Assembly (NCBI RefSeq): GCF_020529025.1
Contig: NZ_JACNMM010000005.1
Span: forward strand, 124,001 to 188,000
Source of the DNA: Oceaniglobus trochenteri
GTDB lineage: Bacteria; Pseudomonadota; Alphaproteobacteria; Rhodobacterales; Rhodobacteraceae
DNA length: 64,000 nucleotides
Direction of reading: 5' to 3'
In this document: positions 62,081 through 64,000 of the stretch, piece after piece
Layout of the letters: each line of letters begins with the position of its first letter
How positions within the stretch are numbered: the stretch's first letter is position 1
Made by a program: the position numbers and the translations under genes
Notes under the pieces: generated by a model
What the model was told of the DNA's origin: nothing
Database searches by the model: none
The model's input: the letters and a program-made list of their open reading frames with translations, nothing else

Positions 62081-63412
62081 TCAGCCTTTCGCCATCAGGG
62101 TTTCGTGAATATCCATTGCCGCATCGCGCCCCTGGGCCACGGCGGTAACGGTCAGGTCTTCGCCGGTGCCGGTGCAATCGCCCCCGGCCCAGACGCCTTT
62201 CATCCCGGTGCGCCCCGGCCCCGAGGTTGCGATGCGCTGCCCCTCAAGCGTAAGGCCCTCGGGCGATCTGTCGATCTGCTGGCCGATGGCCTTCAGCACC
62301 TGATCGGCGGCCAGGCGGAAGGTTTCGCCGGTCGGCTCCAGCGTGTCCGAGACATAGGCGAATTCGATCTCCTGCGCGTAGCGTTTGCCGTGGACGGCGA
62401 CGGGCACCGCGTGGGTGATGATGCGCACGCCCTTGGACGCCGCCAGGTCCTGTTCCCAGGCCGATGCATTCATCGCCTCGCGCCCGCGACGATAGACGAT
62501 GGTGACATTCTCGGCCCCCAGAAGGCGCGCCTGGACCGCCGCATCCACGGCCGTCATGCCGCCGCCGATCACCACCACGTTGCGTCCCACGGGCAGGATG
62601 GCGAAATCGGGCGATTGGCGCAGCTCGGAGATGAAGTTCACGGCATCCAGCACGCCGTGCTTTTCCGCCCCCGGCACCGTCAGGGCGCGCACGCCGCCAA
62701 GGCCGATGGCCAGGAAGACGGCGTCGAAGTCATCGGTCAGGGCGCCCAGCGACAGGTCTTCGCCAAGCCGCTTTCCCAGCACCGTTTCAATGCCGCCGAT
62801 CGAAAGCAGCCAGTCAACCTCGGCCTGGGCGAACCCATCGGGGGTCTTGTAACTGGCGATGCCGTATTCGTTCAGACCGCCCGGTTTGGGCCGCCCGTCG
62901 TAAAGCGTGACGCCGTGTCCCAGCATGGCCAGCCGGTGTGCACAGGCCAGGCCCGCAGGCCCTGCCCCCACCACCGCCACCCGCCTGCCCGTCTCGGGCG
63001 CGCGGGTGAAGGGATGCACCCCGGCACCCATCAGCGTGTCGGTGGCGTGGCGTTGAAGGCGCCCGATCTCAACCGGCTTGCCCTCGGCCGCCTCGCGCAC
63101 GCAGGCCTCTTCGCAGAGCGTCTCGGTGGGGCAGACCCGGGCGCACATGCCGCCCAGGATGTTCTGGTCGAAAATGGTGCGCGCCGCCGCTTCGGGCGTG
63201 CCCGTGGCGATCTGGCGGATGAACAGCGGAATGTCGATGGCGGTGGGACAGGCCGTGATGCAGGGCGCGTCATGGCAGAAATAGCACCGGTCGGCGGCCA
63301 CGGCGGCCTCGTGGGCATCGAAGGGGGCGTGAAGATCGGTGAAATTGTCGCGATAGGCCTCGGCGGGCAAACGCCCTGCCGCGACCCCCGGTGTCATCTG
63401 ACTGTTGCTCAT
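62081..63412 (-). CDS. preT: NAD(P)-dependent dihydropyrimidine dehydrogenase subunit PreT
   Basis: 443 aa, glutamate synthase small subunit-like flavoprotein that passes electrons from NADH to PreA. N-terminal [4Fe-4S] region: CYFCHDAPCITACPTAIDI and CARVCPTETLCEEACVREA. FAD site VAVVGAGPAGLACAHRLAMLG, NAD site VVIGGGMTAVDAAVQARLLGAENVTIVYRRG, C-terminal GVWAGGDCTGTGEDLTVTAVAQGRDAA. First gene of the operon; a near-perfect palindrome lies 45 bp upstream. Confidence 0.94.
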   Translation of the reverse strand: MSNSQMTPGVAAGRLPAEAYRDNFTDLHAPFDAHEAAVAADRCYFCHDAPCITACPTAIDIPLFIRQIATGTPEAAARTIFDQNILGGMCARVCPTETLCEEACVREAAEGKPVEIGRLQRHATDTLMGAGVHPFTRAPETGRRVAVVGAGPAGLACAHRLAMLGHGVTLYDGRPKPGGLNEYGIASYKTPDGFAQAEVDWLLSIGGIETVLGKRLGEDLSLGALTDDFDAVFLAIGLGGVRALTVPGAEKHGVLDAVNFISELRQSPDFAILPVGRNVVVIGGGMTAVDAAVQARLLGAENVTIVYRRGREAMNASAWEQDLAASKGVRIITHAVPVAVHGKRYAQEIEFAYVSDTLEPTGETFRLAADQVLKAIGQQIDRSPEGLTLEGQRIATSGPGRTGMKGVWAGGDCTGTGEDLTVTAVAQGRDAAMDIHETLMAKG

Positions 63413-63457
63413 CGCTGCCTCTCCGGTTGCTGGAACACTTTCACAGTGCCACAGGTT

Positions 63458-63483
63458 GAAATTTTATCAACTGGTAAAATTTC
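63458..63483. promoter_or_regulatory. 26-bp palindromic operator upstream of preT
   Basis: Left arm GAAATTTTATCA (63458-63469), centre AC, right arm TGGTAAAATTTC (63472-63483): 12-bp arms pair at 11 of 12 positions. AT-rich in a GC-rich genome and 45 bp before the preT ATG. The TNNCA-AC-TGGTA core resembles operators of FadR-type GntR or TetR regulators. It lies 14 bp from the end of the SH3 gene, so preT is the natural target. Confidence 0.7.
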
Positions 63484-63497
63484 GCGGATCGGCCCCC

Positions 63498-63842
63498 TTA
63501 CGGAATGAAATTACCCAGCCAGTTCCCATGCGCCCAGCCCAGGGTGTTGTTCGGGCCAAAGCTGATGGCGTGCCATTTGCCGCGCTTGGCATATGTGCCC
63601 ACGCGGTCGCCGTTGTGCACCTTGCCGATCATCGGATAGTTCGAGCCCGGCCCGGTGCGTACCGCCAGAAAACCATCGCCCTTGGGGTTCAGCCCCATGA
63701 CGGTGGCGACCCCGAAACAGGCCGCCTCCGAATTCGGCGGGCAGTAGGTATCGAATGGCACGTCGAGCAGCTGGGCCAGGGCGGGCGCCGAGGACAGCGA
63801 AACGAGAAGGCCGACAGCAACAGCGGCGATACGGGTGGGCAT
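63498..63842 (-). CDS. Secreted SH3-domain protein
   Basis: 114 aa with Sec signal peptide MPTRIAAVAVGLLVSLSSAPALA and a bacterial SH3 domain (LNPKGDGFLAVRTGPGSNYPMIGKVHNGDRVGTYAKRGKWHAISFGPNNTLGWAHGNWLGNFIP). Two cysteines in DTYCPPNSEAACFG may form a periplasmic disulfide. ATG 63842 follows AAGGAG; the longer frame from 63953 is Arg/Cys-rich and unlikely. Probably a small wall-binding periplasmic protein. Confidence 0.85.
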   Translation of the reverse strand: MPTRIAAVAVGLLVSLSSAPALAQLLDVPFDTYCPPNSEAACFGVATVMGLNPKGDGFLAVRTGPGSNYPMIGKVHNGDRVGTYAKRGKWHAISFGPNNTLGWAHGNWLGNFIP

Positions 63843-63991
63843 CTTTACAACTCCTTGACGATTTCGGTGCTTGGCTGTCGCCATGGTACACGGCGCCCAA
63901 CACACCACCAAGCTGCATGTTGCCCGCTCATGCCGCTTTGGCCGGGCGTGCAACGGTGCTATGATCCCTTTTTCAGAAGGAGTTTCCGGCC

Positions 63992-64000
63992 ATGTTACGC
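63992..64000 (+). CDS. Start of a gene running off the window
   Basis: ATG at 63992 follows AGAAGGAG at a spacing of about 9 nt, and only three codons (Met-Leu-Arg) are visible. Divergent from the SH3 gene. The 149 bp between them shows no other motif I can name. Product unknown. Confidence 0.4.

Noticed and set aside
1-64000. CRISPR array, prophage, insertion sequence or integron
   Set aside because: No regularly spaced repeats, no transposase, integrase or phage structural gene, and no paired terminal repeats were seen; all gaps are under about 180 bp.

Overview
This is a GC-rich chromosomal window from an alphaproteobacterium, most likely order Rhodobacterales (Roseobacter/Paracoccus relatives). 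That rests on the plsX-fabH-ihfA-MerR-tRNA-Pro order, a direct-repeat SOS box of the alphaproteobacterial type (GAAC-N7-GAAC) before uvrA, a membrane urate hydroxylase (PuuD) purine island, an S. meliloti-like frc fructose cluster, and protein sequences that read like Rhodobacterales homologues. No species call is possible. I see no integrase, transposase, prophage gene, rRNA or CRISPR array. Genes are tightly packed; no stretch above about 180 bp lacks a gene.

Layout. 1-4.1 kb: end of plsX, fabH, ihfA, a MerR-like regulator, tRNA-Pro(GGG), a two-domain dCTP deaminase. 4.2-9.7 kb (minus): argS, a SPOR protein, nagZ, scpA, scpB and a 69-aa protein, mostly coupled. 9.8-17.6 kb: an unknown protein, a cation/proton antiporter, dgt diverging from erpA, xth, uvrA with its SOS box. 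17.7-26.9 kb (minus): two MFS transporters, lpdA, DUF924, queA and a 1109-aa AsmA-like protein. 27-31.6 kb: a Bcp peroxiredoxin, a 200-aa orphan with a possible papain-like Cys-His-Gln pattern, a DUF455 ferritin-like protein, an M23 peptidase overlapping a bactofilin, and a cupin.

31.7-39.2 kb is a purine-catabolism island: puuD, a LysR regulator, uraH, a PuuE-UraD fusion, allA, an NCS2 permease, a VOC protein and allE. It covers urate to allantoate plus the ureidoglycine and ureidoglycolate steps; no recognisable allantoate hydrolase gene is present. 39.3-45.5 kb (minus): DUF2189, prfB, PBP1A and a cell-wall amidase.

45.6-50.5 kb is a fructose-type ABC uptake cluster with a ROK repressor (frcR-like; frcB, frcC, frcA, frcK). 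50.6-55.1 kb is a GntR-centred catabolic cluster: GntR and Gfo/Idh on minus; an LLM flavin monooxygenase, aldo/keto reductase and flavin reductase on plus. 55.1-59.8 kb is an AttEFGH-like export cluster (ABC ATPase, 801-aa FtsX-type permease, lipocalin/CrtC-like secreted protein, PNPOx-like protein). 59.8-63.4 kb (minus) is a pyrimidine-reductive operon preT-unknown-VOC-preA behind a near-perfect 26-bp palindrome. The window closes with a secreted SH3 protein and the first codons of one more gene.

Non-coding signals include terminators after the bactofilin, puuD and permease genes, an 11-bp stem with a GTGA loop between frcB and frcC, AT-rich operator-like dyads, and five copies of a short motif 26-53 bp downstream of stop codons that may be a lineage-specific 3'-end element.
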